A DNA stretch of 64,000 nt from positions 1 through 64,000 of the forward strand of contig NZ_JAESND010000008.1 of NCBI RefSeq assembly GCF_016865585.1. Direction: 5' to 3'. The notes beneath the pieces are model-generated. The model ran no database searches. It was not told where the DNA came from and worked only from the letters and a program-made list of their open reading frames with translations. Of the stretch, positions 32,558 to 40,551 are shown piece by piece. The stretch's first letter is position 1; each line of letters opens with the position of its first letter. This DNA comes from Jeongeupia naejangsanensis (GTDB lineage Bacteria > Pseudomonadota > Gammaproteobacteria > Burkholderiales > Chitinibacteraceae). The position numbers were made by a program, and so were the translations under genes.

Positions 32558-34445
32558 AGCATTTGCAACGTCCAGGTTTGTCACTGAAGAAAATACGCCG
32601 CTTTACAGGAATTTCTTGCCTGAAGCATCGTTCCTGAAGTTTGAAGCCTGCAGGCTGCGCAATGCCAGCATTGCATGGATCAACTTTGATCTGATGACCG
32701 AGCTGGGCATCGCGATTCAAACGACGGCGGACATCGATGCATTGAAGACGGCGTTGCTGGAGTCGTTTGCATACATGATTCCGAACGAGCGTGACGATCC
32801 GGCTGCATTCGATTTGAACGACAGACGCGAATTTCTGGCCGAACGCTATGGTGATTTCGGCGAGCAATGCAATGGTGGTGGCGTGCGCTGCGGGCTGAAT
32901 GGCCACTTTCAATCCAAGGGAATCGGCCGATCGCTGCTGGTCGGCCGGCAGATGGACTTCTGGCATACCCATGGTGGCGCAACGATTGAGGAAGGCATTC
33001 GCGAAGCCATCTGGAGCGAGGTATTCAACCAGGAGTTGCCTTTCGGCGCGGTACGGATACTGGCCGTCATTGCAACGGGCAAATCGACGGCATTCGATTA
33101 CGGTCTGCTCAGGAAGGAAGGGCAGACCGAGCCACCCGGCGGCCTGATGATCAGGCAGGCCAATCTCAGGCCTGCACATTATCAGCGGGCGCCTTTTTAC
33201 AAGCCGCAGAAAGAGCTGGGTGCGCATTTCGTACATGACGCGGTTCGTACCGAGCAAGCGATGGCGATGATGAGCAAGGCATTGTCGGTGCCGGATGAAG
33301 CGCCATTTGATGAAGTCATCGGGGCATTGAGGGCAACATCGGAAAAATTCGCCAAGCAGGTGGCGTACTCCAGAATGCTGCGCCTTGCACACGGCTCGCT
33401 GACGCAGGGAAACATCGAACTTGGCGGGAAGTACATCGATTTCGGCACTTCATCGGCATTGAGTGGCTATGGCAACCCGATTCTCTCACGCGGTTTTCCT
33501 GCAATCTGGCATGAGGCGCAGCAGCTGGCCGGCAACGTAACGTCGCTGGTTTTTTACGCCAACAAGTACCTGAATCCCGATATCACGACCGATGTGCCGG
33601 CGATGTCGCTGGAGGTCGAGCGGAACTACAGCAAGCACTACGATCAGGGCATCGTGCAGGCTTCGCTTGTCATCGCGGGCTTTCCTTTGTCCGTTCTGGT
33701 CGAAAACGAACAGAGCACCGAGCTGGGGAATCTGATTGTTGCGCTCGCCAGGGACGGCACGCTGGACGACGAGCCGCTGGGGGCCATTCCCGATTCATTG
33801 GGGGGCTGTGACATTACCGGTTTCCTCAAGCTGGCTGCCAGTCAGGGGGAGGCACTAGCCGTCGATCAGTGCGCGAGTGATGTGCAGAAATATCATGCGA
33901 TAGAAAGATTGGTAGAGCTGTATCGCGAAGTCTTTGCCGGTGCAAAAACGGTGATGTCGAGCATGGGTATTGCCGAGCCGGCGTTCAAGCGGTTGCTTGC
34001 CGGACGTATCGATCAGTTTGCGGCCGATTTGTCGGCGCTTTACCGGGACCGGTTGCAGGGCAACATCAATGAATTGATCGACACGCACCCGGTCGGTGAT
34101 GAACTGCTTTCGGCCATGACGGCCTTTGTATCCGGCGTGCTGGACCAAACCATCCGTACACGTGCCTTCTGGAGCGAGTTCGAGTACTGCCGTCAATTCG
34201 TTACGCTGGTACCGGGTCTTGCGTATCGCGCGGAGATTTACAGCGCGCCAGGTTCACGCGACATTTTCCGATATGTGCTGTCCGACGGTTATTTTCCGAA
34301 AGATTGCTTGAACGACAATTTCCAGTTGAGGCATGGCAATCAGATCGTTCATCCCGTTCGTGTCGGAAAGCACTGGGTGGCTGATTTTGAAGTACCGATC
34401 GTGCTGGAGGCGCTTCTCGTAGAGGTGCCGCAGTTCAGTACCTGA
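32550..34445 (+). CDS. SelO/YdiU-like kinase-fold enzyme, possibly MchC-type microcin maturation protein
   Basis: 631-aa protein. The middle part follows the pattern of SelO (YdiU) protein adenylyltransferases: SKGIGRSLLVGRQMD parallels the SelO loop KGAGLTPYSRMGDGR, and TIEEGIREAIWSEVF then PGGLMIRQANLRPAHY follow in the same order. HGSLTQGNIELGGKYIDFG supplies an Asn (288) and a DFG-like Asp (297). About 300 C-terminal residues beyond are unassigned. MchC-family proteins of class IIb microcin clusters sit in the same genomic setting (precursor, HlyD, C39-ABC, HlyC-like protein), so an MchC-like role in activating or modifying the peptide is plausible. The gene overlaps the exporter gene by eight bases. 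The link to SelO is by-eye alignment; the link to MchC rests mainly on context. Confidence 0.65.
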   Translation: MFEAFATSRFVTEENTPLYRNFLPEASFLKFEACRLRNASIAWINFDLMTELGIAIQTTADIDALKTALLESFAYMIPNERDDPAAFDLNDRREFLAERYGDFGEQCNGGGVRCGLNGHFQSKGIGRSLLVGRQMDFWHTHGGATIEEGIREAIWSEVFNQELPFGAVRILAVIATGKSTAFDYGLLRKEGQTEPPGGLMIRQANLRPAHYQRAPFYKPQKELGAHFVHDAVRTEQAMAMMSKALSVPDEAPFDEVIGALRATSEKFAKQVAYSRMLRLAHGSLTQGNIELGGKYIDFGTSSALSGYGNPILSRGFPAIWHEAQQLAGNVTSLVFYANKYLNPDITTDVPAMSLEVERNYSKHYDQGIVQASLVIAGFPLSVLVENEQSTELGNLIVALARDGTLDDEPLGAIPDSLGGCDITGFLKLAASQGEALAVDQCASDVQKYHAIERLVELYREVFAGAKTVMSSMGIAEPAFKRLLAGRIDQFAADLSALYRDRLQGNINELIDTHPVGDELLSAMTAFVSGVLDQTIRTRAFWSEFEYCRQFVTLVPGLAYRAEIYSAPGSRDIFRYVLSDGYFPKDCLNDNFQLRHGNQIVHPVRVGKHWVADFEVPIVLEALLVEVPQFST

Positions 34446-34520
34446 TACGGGTGATTTTCAATCAAGGCCGTTTTGTGCCAACTTCAGTGTTGTTCAATTT
34501 ATTGCATGCCGGAGAGACCG

Positions 34521-34961
34521 ATGTTGCAAATCAAGTTTGAGCCCGACTCTTTTGAGGAGGGGATTAGCCGGCAGGTCGGATTTGCAGCAAAAATCATGTC
34601 CGAGAACAAGAAATACATGCAGTTCCAGTTCGCGGCGATTCCGCAATGGATCAGGATGCCCGTACTGCATGAGCAGTGTAAGTTTTTCTTTGATGGCGGT
34701 GGCGATCCGGTCGGCTTCGTGACGTGGGCCATGGTATCGGAGAAGACGCTGGCAACCATTCTCAGAGACAAGGATTACATCCTGCATGCCAGCGAATGGA
34801 ATGATGGCGAGATCATCTGGATCATGGATTTGTGTGTCAATCGCAATCACTTCAAGCCGGTGTTCCAGTACCTGAAAACATTCGATTTTGGCGGTCGGGA
34901 CATTTATTCGGCAAAACGGAAGATTGATGGCTCTTTCATCAGAATGAAAAAATGGCGATAA
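34521..34961 (+). CDS. HlyC-like toxin-activating acyltransferase homologue
   Basis: 146-aa protein matching the RTX-toxin-activating lysine acyltransferase family. PVGFVTWAMVSE (63-74) parallels HlyC PVAYCSWANLS, and EWNDGEIIWIMD (92-103) parallels HlyC DWTSGDRKWFID with the catalytic Asp at 103. The His expected near residue 30 (HlyC SPLHR) is replaced by SENKK in my alignment, so activity or mechanism may differ. HlyC transfers a fatty acyl group from acyl-ACP to an internal lysine of its protein substrate; the precursor here has one lysine, Lys55. ATG at 34521 has GGAGA five bases upstream. MchD/McmK proteins of class IIb microcin clusters belong to the same family. Its end overlaps the next gene by ten bases. 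Confidence 0.72.
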   Translation: MLQIKFEPDSFEEGISRQVGFAAKIMSENKKYMQFQFAAIPQWIRMPVLHEQCKFFFDGGGDPVGFVTWAMVSEKTLATILRDKDYILHASEWNDGEIIWIMDLCVNRNHFKPVFQYLKTFDFGGRDIYSAKRKIDGSFIRMKKWR

Positions 34962-36082
34962 AGTGTGCCGTCGCAGCGGCGCCCGATCAATTCTGGTCGT
35001 TGCTCGGGCAGTCGGTTGGTTCGGCCAGAATATTCCTGATCAGTACCCAGACGCATGGTTCGGGCAGCGATTACGCGCTGATGAGCCGCATCGTGAAATA
35101 CCTGCATACCCGGCATGACTTCTCGGTGCTGTGTATGGCCAGCGGATTTTATGACGGTCTGAAAATAGAAGAGAACGCAGCGTCTTTGCCATTGCGATCA
35201 CGGATCGAAGGGGCGCTTTTCCGCATGTATGCCAATGCCGAAGAGCTGGAAATCCTGTTCGACCATATCGAATCCAGTGCCGGTACGGGGAAGGCACTGC
35301 GTCTGGCCGGTGTCGATGTGCCGATGGGCGGGCACTATTCCAGGCAATGCCTGGTTTCCGAGCTGGTGGCGTATCTCGATACGAACCGCATTGACCGATT
35401 CGGGCTGGATGATTTTCTCGGGCTGTGTCAGGCGTATTTGTCGCTGGAACCGGTCGGGCATGCGGCGCGCAGGGAGATCATGCAGGACGGATTTTTCCGT
35501 CTCGACCAATCGTTGTCGGCTGAGGGTCTGCAGGGGGCTGATTTCTGGAGGCTGATGGTTGAAAACCTGAAGGCGCGCTATGCGTTTACCGAATTAGGGC
35601 AGTCGCGTGATCTGCAGATGGCCAACAATTTCCGCTATCTTTACGAATCGCGGCACAGCGGCGAGAAAGTCATACTGTGGGGGCATGCCTGCCATGATTT
35701 GCCGATGGAAGGCAATCTGGGCGGATTTGTGAAGTCATGGTACGGCGACGATGTGTATGTCTGCCATTTGAGCGGTCAGGACGGCCAAATCGTCAATTTC
35801 GAAACGGGCGGCACTTTCGAAATTCCGGCCGCAGCACCGGGCTTCATCGAGGAAAAGTTGTCGTCTCTCGGGTTCGACACCGCGCTGGTCACCGCCATGC
35901 CGGCCAGACTCGATTGCGCTGCCGAGGCCCTTGATCTGGACGACGACATTCAGGTCCGGTTGCTGGCTTACTCCTCGTCCTGCCAGTTGAACCGGGTTTT
36001 TTCCAGTCCGGATGAACGCGGGCTGATCGACGCCATCGTGTTCACCAGGGATATCGTCCCGACCAGGCAAATTCGGCGCTGA
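34952..36082 (+). CDS. Erythromycin-esterase-like protein
   Basis: 376-aa soluble protein resembling the erythromycin esterase (EreA/EreC) superfamily: THGSGSDYALMSRIVKYL near the N-terminus and MANNFRYLYESRHSGEKVIL, followed by WGHACH, near residues 225-250. In known members the first motif reads GExTHGT and a further Glu follows in the next strand; here these positions read STQTHG and CMASG. Two catalytic glutamates therefore appear lost while the His remains. It may be a divergent hydrolase, a cyclising or dehydrating enzyme, or a binding protein. It starts inside the last codons of the HlyC-like gene, so it belongs to the peptide operon. A role in maturation or self-protection is inferred. 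Confidence 0.68.
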   Translation: MAIKCAVAAAPDQFWSLLGQSVGSARIFLISTQTHGSGSDYALMSRIVKYLHTRHDFSVLCMASGFYDGLKIEENAASLPLRSRIEGALFRMYANAEELEILFDHIESSAGTGKALRLAGVDVPMGGHYSRQCLVSELVAYLDTNRIDRFGLDDFLGLCQAYLSLEPVGHAARREIMQDGFFRLDQSLSAEGLQGADFWRLMVENLKARYAFTELGQSRDLQMANNFRYLYESRHSGEKVILWGHACHDLPMEGNLGGFVKSWYGDDVYVCHLSGQDGQIVNFETGGTFEIPAAAPGFIEEKLSSLGFDTALVTAMPARLDCAAEALDLDDDIQVRLLAYSSSCQLNRVFSSPDERGLIDAIVFTRDIVPTRQIRR

Positions 36083-36146
36083 ATGAGCCTGGGCTGCTTC
36101 GCGGGATGAGGCGAACGGGCTCCGGACGCGCGTGCGGCGCCCGGAT

Positions 36147-36662
36147 TCAGGCCGATGCCTTGCCGCGACGGTCGGTAATCCACTGCTTCACCTCGACGGT
36201 GAACGTATCCGGTGCTTTCCGGTACATCCTGCGCGCCAGGTCGAGGATGGTATGCCGACCCAGCTCCTCTTCCATGCGCTGCTGGGCGCTGTCCATCACG
36301 GCGCGGACGCCGCAGGGGCCGTCACAGGCCCACGCGGGTGGCGTCTCGTCGAACAGGGCCAGCCGCTGCCGGATTTCGCGGCATTCGAACGCCGACTTTC
36401 TTCCGTCGATGGCCTGCACCACGTCCAGCACGGTGATCAGTTCGCTGGCGCGTGCAAGCCGGAACCCGCCACCTTTGCCTTCCGAGCTGACCACCAGCCC
36501 GGCGCGGGAGAGGCTGGTGAAAATCTTGGCAAGGTAGTCGTACGGAACATTCTGCAGTTCCGCCATTTCGCGCACGCTCATTTCACGCCCGTTGCCCTTG
36601 GCATCGACCATGTTCATCAGGCTGTGAATGCCGTATTCCACGCCGGAACTGTAAAACGCCAT
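36147..36662 (-). CDS. Rrf2-family transcriptional regulator with three cysteines
   Basis: 171-aa Rrf2/IscR/NsrR-type regulator. The winged helix is clear (MSVREMAELQNVPYDYLAKI, then GKGGGFRLAR). Cys94, Cys113 and Cys117 could hold an iron-sulfur cluster, but the spacing (C-x18-C-x3-C) differs from IscR and NsrR (about C-x5-C-x5-C). It is divergent from the NDH-2 gene, with a 20-bp palindrome between them, so it probably senses redox or nitrosative conditions and controls that dehydrogenase and itself. Confidence 0.88.
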   Translation of the reverse strand: MAFYSSGVEYGIHSLMNMVDAKGNGREMSVREMAELQNVPYDYLAKIFTSLSRAGLVVSSEGKGGGFRLARASELITVLDVVQAIDGRKSAFECREIRQRLALFDETPPAWACDGPCGVRAVMDSAQQRMEEELGRHTILDLARRMYRKAPDTFTVEVKQWITDRRGKASA

Positions 36663-36720
36663 CGGAGGCTCCGCTCAGGTTCTGTCTGGCTGATGATAGC
36701 GCAGGTACTCAGAAAGATCT

Positions 36721-36740
36721 TGTCGGAGTTAACTCGGACA
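36721..36740. promoter_or_regulatory. Near-perfect 20-bp palindrome in the rrf2/NDH-2 divergent promoter
   Basis: TGTCGGAGTTAACTCGGACA pairs at 9 of 10 positions around its centre. It lies 55 bases before the NDH-2 start and 59 before the regulator start, the right place for an Rrf2 operator acting on both genes. Confidence 0.65.
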
Positions 36741-36794
36741 TGTACAGTGGGAGTTGTCGGGGCCGGCTGGCCCGAATACGCGAAAGGACACACC

Positions 36795-37997
36795 ATGAAG
36801 CAACGCATTCTGATCATCGGCAGCGGTTTTGCCGGCATGTGGGCCGCTGTCGGCGCAGCGCGTCTGGCACACCTTCAGGGCCGTGATGATCTGGAGATTG
36901 CCGTGCTGTCACCGCGGCCCGAACTTCGGGTCCGGCCGCGCTTCTATGAAGCGAATGTCGCCAGGATGACGGCGGATCTTCAGCCCCTGTTTGCCGCGCT
37001 CGACATCCGTTTCATTGCCGGTAGCGTCGAGCAGCTCGAGAGCCGGGAAAAAGCGCTCTGGTACCGCAATGCGCAGGCCGAAAAGGTCCGCATCACTTAC
37101 GACCGGCTGGTGCTTGCCGGCGGCAGCCACCTGCAGCATGCCGGCGTGAAGGGCATGGCCGAACACGCGTTCGACATCGACCAGATGGAGACCGCGCAGC
37201 GTCTTGAAGACCACCTCGCCGCACTGGCAAAACAGCCGGACAGCACGGCGCGCAATACCGTGGTGGTCTGCGGTGGCGGTTTTACCGGCATCGAACTGGC
37301 CACCGAACTGCCGTCACGGTTGAAATCGCTGTTCGGCAATGAAACGAATACCAAAGTGATCGTAGTTGAGCGCGGTTCCGTGATCGGCGGGCGCTACAGC
37401 GAAGCGCTGCGCGAGGTAATTCGCGAGGCCAGCGACGAACTCGGGGTGGAATGGCGGCTGAATACCGGCGTCGAAGTGGTGGATGCTGCCGGCGTCACGC
37501 TGCAGGACGGCAGCCGCATCGACGCAGCTACCGTGGTCTGGACCGCCGGGGTCAAGGCCAGCCCGCTCGGCGACGCCTTGGCTGCCGATCGTGATCCGCA
37601 GGGGCGTTTCATCGTCACGCCGGAGCTGCGAATCCCCGGTCACCCGGACATCTATGCCACCGGCGACATGGCGCATGCCAAAACGGACGACGTCGGCAAC
37701 ACGGCGCTGATGACCTGCCAGCATGCGATCCAGTTGGGCAAGTTTGCCGGGCACAACGTCGCGGCCAGCCTGCTGGGCGTCGACCCGCTGCCTTACCGGC
37801 AGGTGAACTACGTAACCTGCCTCGATCTGGGCGCTTGGGGGGCGGTGTACACGGAAGGGTGGGACCAGCAGGTGAAACTGGTCCGTGACGAGGCGAAGAA
37901 GCTCAAGATCGCCATCACCAACGAACTGATCTATCCGCCTGCAGCCGATCGCGATGCCGCCTTTGCAGCTGCCGACCCGCTGGCGAAATTCGTCTAG
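36795..37997 (+). CDS. NDH-2-like NAD(P)H:quinone oxidoreductase
   Basis: 400-aa FAD-dependent pyridine nucleotide oxidoreductase of the type II NADH dehydrogenase group. It has two dinucleotide folds: FAD site ILIIGSGFAGMWAA at the start and NAD site VVVCGGGFTGIELATEL near residue 155. The FAD-closing motif HPDIYATGDMA lies near residue 285. It would pass electrons from NADH to quinone at the inner membrane face without pumping protons. ATG at 36795 has AAAGGA upstream. Control by the divergent Rrf2 regulator is likely from the shared palindrome. Confidence 0.87.
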   Translation: MKQRILIIGSGFAGMWAAVGAARLAHLQGRDDLEIAVLSPRPELRVRPRFYEANVARMTADLQPLFAALDIRFIAGSVEQLESREKALWYRNAQAEKVRITYDRLVLAGGSHLQHAGVKGMAEHAFDIDQMETAQRLEDHLAALAKQPDSTARNTVVVCGGGFTGIELATELPSRLKSLFGNETNTKVIVVERGSVIGGRYSEALREVIREASDELGVEWRLNTGVEVVDAAGVTLQDGSRIDAATVVWTAGVKASPLGDALAADRDPQGRFIVTPELRIPGHPDIYATGDMAHAKTDDVGNTALMTCQHAIQLGKFAGHNVAASLLGVDPLPYRQVNYVTCLDLGAWGAVYTEGWDQQVKLVRDEAKKLKIAITNELIYPPAADRDAAFAAADPLAKFV

Positions 37998-38206
37998 TTT
38001 TTCTGCCTCGTACCCGAGCGCTTGATCACCCTGCCTGAGGTGTCATGCGCGGTAACAAAGGGAGTCCGGGACGCCGTGCAATGCGTCGCCCGGAGTCGAC
38101 TGTTTTCCGCAGCGCTCCTGCCCCGGTTTCCGCACACCCGAAAACGGGGCTGCTCCGGGCGGCACAGGTGACTGCCACTCCGTACGAAGAACCGGCCGGA
38201 CGCGGT

Positions 38207-40033
38207 TTACTCGACCGTCACCGATTTGGCGAGGTTGCGCGGTTTGTCGACGTCGGTGCCCCGTTGCAGCGCGGCGTGATAGGCGAGCAGCTGCACCGGC
38301 ACGGCGTGGAGGATGGGGCTGAGCACGCCGATATGGCGCGGCGTGCGGATGACGTGGACGCCGTCCGACTCGCTGAAATGGCTGTCGAGATCGGCGAAGA
38401 CGAACAGCTCGCCGCCGCGTGCGCGGACTTCCTGCATGTTCGATTTCACCTTTTCGAGCAGGCTGTCGTTCGGCGCGATCACCACCACGGGCATGTTGTC
38501 GTCGACCAGCGCGAGCGGGCCGTGCTTGAGCTCGCCGGCCGGATAGGCTTCGGCGTGGATGTAGCTGATTTCCTTGAGCTTGAGCGCGCCTTCGAGCGCG
38601 ATCGGATAGTGGAGGCCGCGGCCGAGGAAAAGCGCGTGGTCCTTGGTGGCAAACTTTTGCGCCCAGGCGGTGATCTGCGGTTCGAGATTGAGCGCGTGCT
38701 GCACCGAGCCGGGCAGGTGGCGCAATGCGTCGAGGTAGCCCTGTTCGGCGGCGTCGTCGAGGCGGCCGTGTAATTTAGCGAGCGTACCGGCAAGCGCGAA
38801 CAGCGCGATCAGCTGGGTCGTGAAGGCCTTGGTCGATGCCACGCCGATCTCGGCGCCGGCGCGGGTGTAGAACACGAGGTCCGAAGCGCGGGGAATCGCG
38901 CTTTCGCGCACGTTGCAGATCGACAGCGTTTTGTCGTGGCCAAGTGATCTGGCGTATTTCAGTGCCTCCATCGTATCCAGCGTTTCGCCGGACTGGCTGA
39001 TGGTGACGACGAGGTGCGACGGGTTGGCGACGACGGTACGGTAACGGTACTCGCTGGCCACCTCGACATTGCACGGCACGCCGGCGATGGCCTCGATCCA
39101 GTAACGCGCGACCGATGCGGCGTAAAAGCTCGTGCCGCACGCGATGATCTGCACACCCTGCACCTGCGGCAGCAGGTCCGCCGCCCTGGGGCCGAACAGC
39201 GCCGGGACGAAACCGGCGTCGAGCAGCGGGGCTATGGTATCGGCGATCGCCTTCGGCTGTTCGTGGATTTCCTTCTGCATGTAGTGGCTGTAGGGGCCGA
39301 GTTCGAGCGAAGCGAGCGACACGTCGGACAGGTGCTCCTCGCGGGTGATCGCGGTGCCGTGGCGGTCGAACAGTTCGATGCCGTCGCGGCGGAGGCGGGC
39401 GGTATCGCCTTCTTCGAGGAAAATCACCCGGCGCGTTGCCGACAGCACGGCCGAGACGTCCGAGGCGATCAGGTTCTCGCCGTCGCCCAGACCGATCAGC
39501 AGCGGGCAACCCATGCGGGCGACGACCATCTGGTCGGGATGGTCGCGGGCGATGACGGCGATGGCGTAGGCACCGGTCAACTCTTGCGCAGCCTGCTGTA
39601 CCGCACCGAGCAGATCGCCCGATTCCCGATAGTGGGCATGGACGAGGTGGGCGATGACCTCGGTGTCGGTCTGCGATTCGAACACGTAGCCGCGCGCCTT
39701 GAGTTCGTCGCGCTTCTGGTCGTGATTTTCGATGATGCCGTTGTGAACAACGGCGATCAGGCCGCCGGAAACATGCGGGTGTGCGTTCGGTTCGGTGACG
39801 CCACCGTGCGTGGCCCAGCGGGTATGGCCGATGCCCAGCGATCCGGTCAGCGAGACTTCGCGCGTTGCCGCTTCCAGCTCGGCAACACGGCCGACGCGGC
39901 GCACCCGACGGATTTCCTCATCCAGGACCGCGACGCCGGCCGAGTCGTAGCCCCGGTATTCGAGCCGGGCCAGACCGGCAATCAGTGCCGGGACCACATT
40001 GCGTGAAGAAATCGCGCCGACAATACCGCACAT
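38207..40033 (-). CDS. glmS: Glutamine--fructose-6-phosphate aminotransferase (isomerising)
   Basis: 608-aa enzyme that makes glucosamine-6-phosphate from fructose-6-phosphate and glutamine, the entry to peptidoglycan and LPS amino sugars. The N-terminal glutaminase starts MCGIVGAIS with the catalytic Cys exposed after Met removal, which fixes the start at 40033; the longer frame adds nine residues. Two SIS sugar-phosphate domains follow ([10 protein letters not shown]), and the C-terminus KSVTVE is family-typical. Length matches E. coli GlmS (609). No ribozyme-like leader is expected in this group and none was seen. Single gene, convergent with NDH-2. Confidence 0.97.
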   Translation of the reverse strand: MCGIVGAISSRNVVPALIAGLARLEYRGYDSAGVAVLDEEIRRVRRVGRVAELEAATREVSLTGSLGIGHTRWATHGGVTEPNAHPHVSGGLIAVVHNGIIENHDQKRDELKARGYVFESQTDTEVIAHLVHAHYRESGDLLGAVQQAAQELTGAYAIAVIARDHPDQMVVARMGCPLLIGLGDGENLIASDVSAVLSATRRVIFLEEGDTARLRRDGIELFDRHGTAITREEHLSDVSLASLELGPYSHYMQKEIHEQPKAIADTIAPLLDAGFVPALFGPRAADLLPQVQGVQIIACGTSFYAASVARYWIEAIAGVPCNVEVASEYRYRTVVANPSHLVVTISQSGETLDTMEALKYARSLGHDKTLSICNVRESAIPRASDLVFYTRAGAEIGVASTKAFTTQLIALFALAGTLAKLHGRLDDAAEQGYLDALRHLPGSVQHALNLEPQITAWAQKFATKDHALFLGRGLHYPIALEGALKLKEISYIHAEAYPAGELKHGPLALVDDNMPVVVIAPNDSLLEKVKSNMQEVRARGGELFVFADLDSHFSESDGVHVIRTPRHIGVLSPILHAVPVQLLAYHAALQRGTDVDKPRNLAKSVTVE

Positions 40034-40227
40034 GAACCACTCCAGAATTTTGCGTTGCACAAAATTTATGCGATGAACGTCGATTTGTCGTTACAGAAAA
40101 ACCCGCAAGCCGGTTGTCGGCCTGGCCGCGCAACCGATGGGCGGACGGTTTGCGCCGACTAGAGTAAAAACTGGACGGGACGGGACCCGCCCGGAGGCTC
40201 CGGCTTTTTTCCGGGGCGGGAGTTCGC

Positions 40228-40536
40228 ATGGCCACACAGCTGCTGTCGCTCGGGATGTTCGGGGTGCGCCTGATGGACCGTATCCTTACCGCGCCTGCCG
40301 TGCTGCCGCACGAGCTTGCCGATGATCTCGTCGACGAGATCAACTACTACCTGCCCTGCACGCACGGCCGGGAACAGCGGATGCTGTTCCAGCTGGCCTG
40401 CGAGCTGCACGAGGCCATGGACGAGGCGTTTACCCGTGTCGACGGCCTGGCTGCACGCCACAGCACGATCGGCCTCGTCAATGCGCTGCTGGATCAGGCC
40501 CACGACCAGAGCCGCGATCCGCAGACCGAACCCTGA
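40228..40536 (+). CDS. Hypothetical protein, 102 aa
   Basis: Small soluble, mostly helical, acidic protein that I do not recognise. It has an acidic ELADDLVDEI segment, one Cys-His (CTHGREQR) and another Cys in QLACELHEAMDEA. ATG at 40228 has GGGAG upstream, and codon composition matches its neighbours. It is divergent from glmS and ends 16 bases before the convergent BCCT transporter gene. Confidence 0.55.
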   Translation: MATQLLSLGMFGVRLMDRILTAPAVLPHELADDLVDEINYYLPCTHGREQRMLFQLACELHEAMDEAFTRVDGLAARHSTIGLVNALLDQAHDQSRDPQTEP

Positions 40537-40551
40537 GGACGCGCAGCCGAC

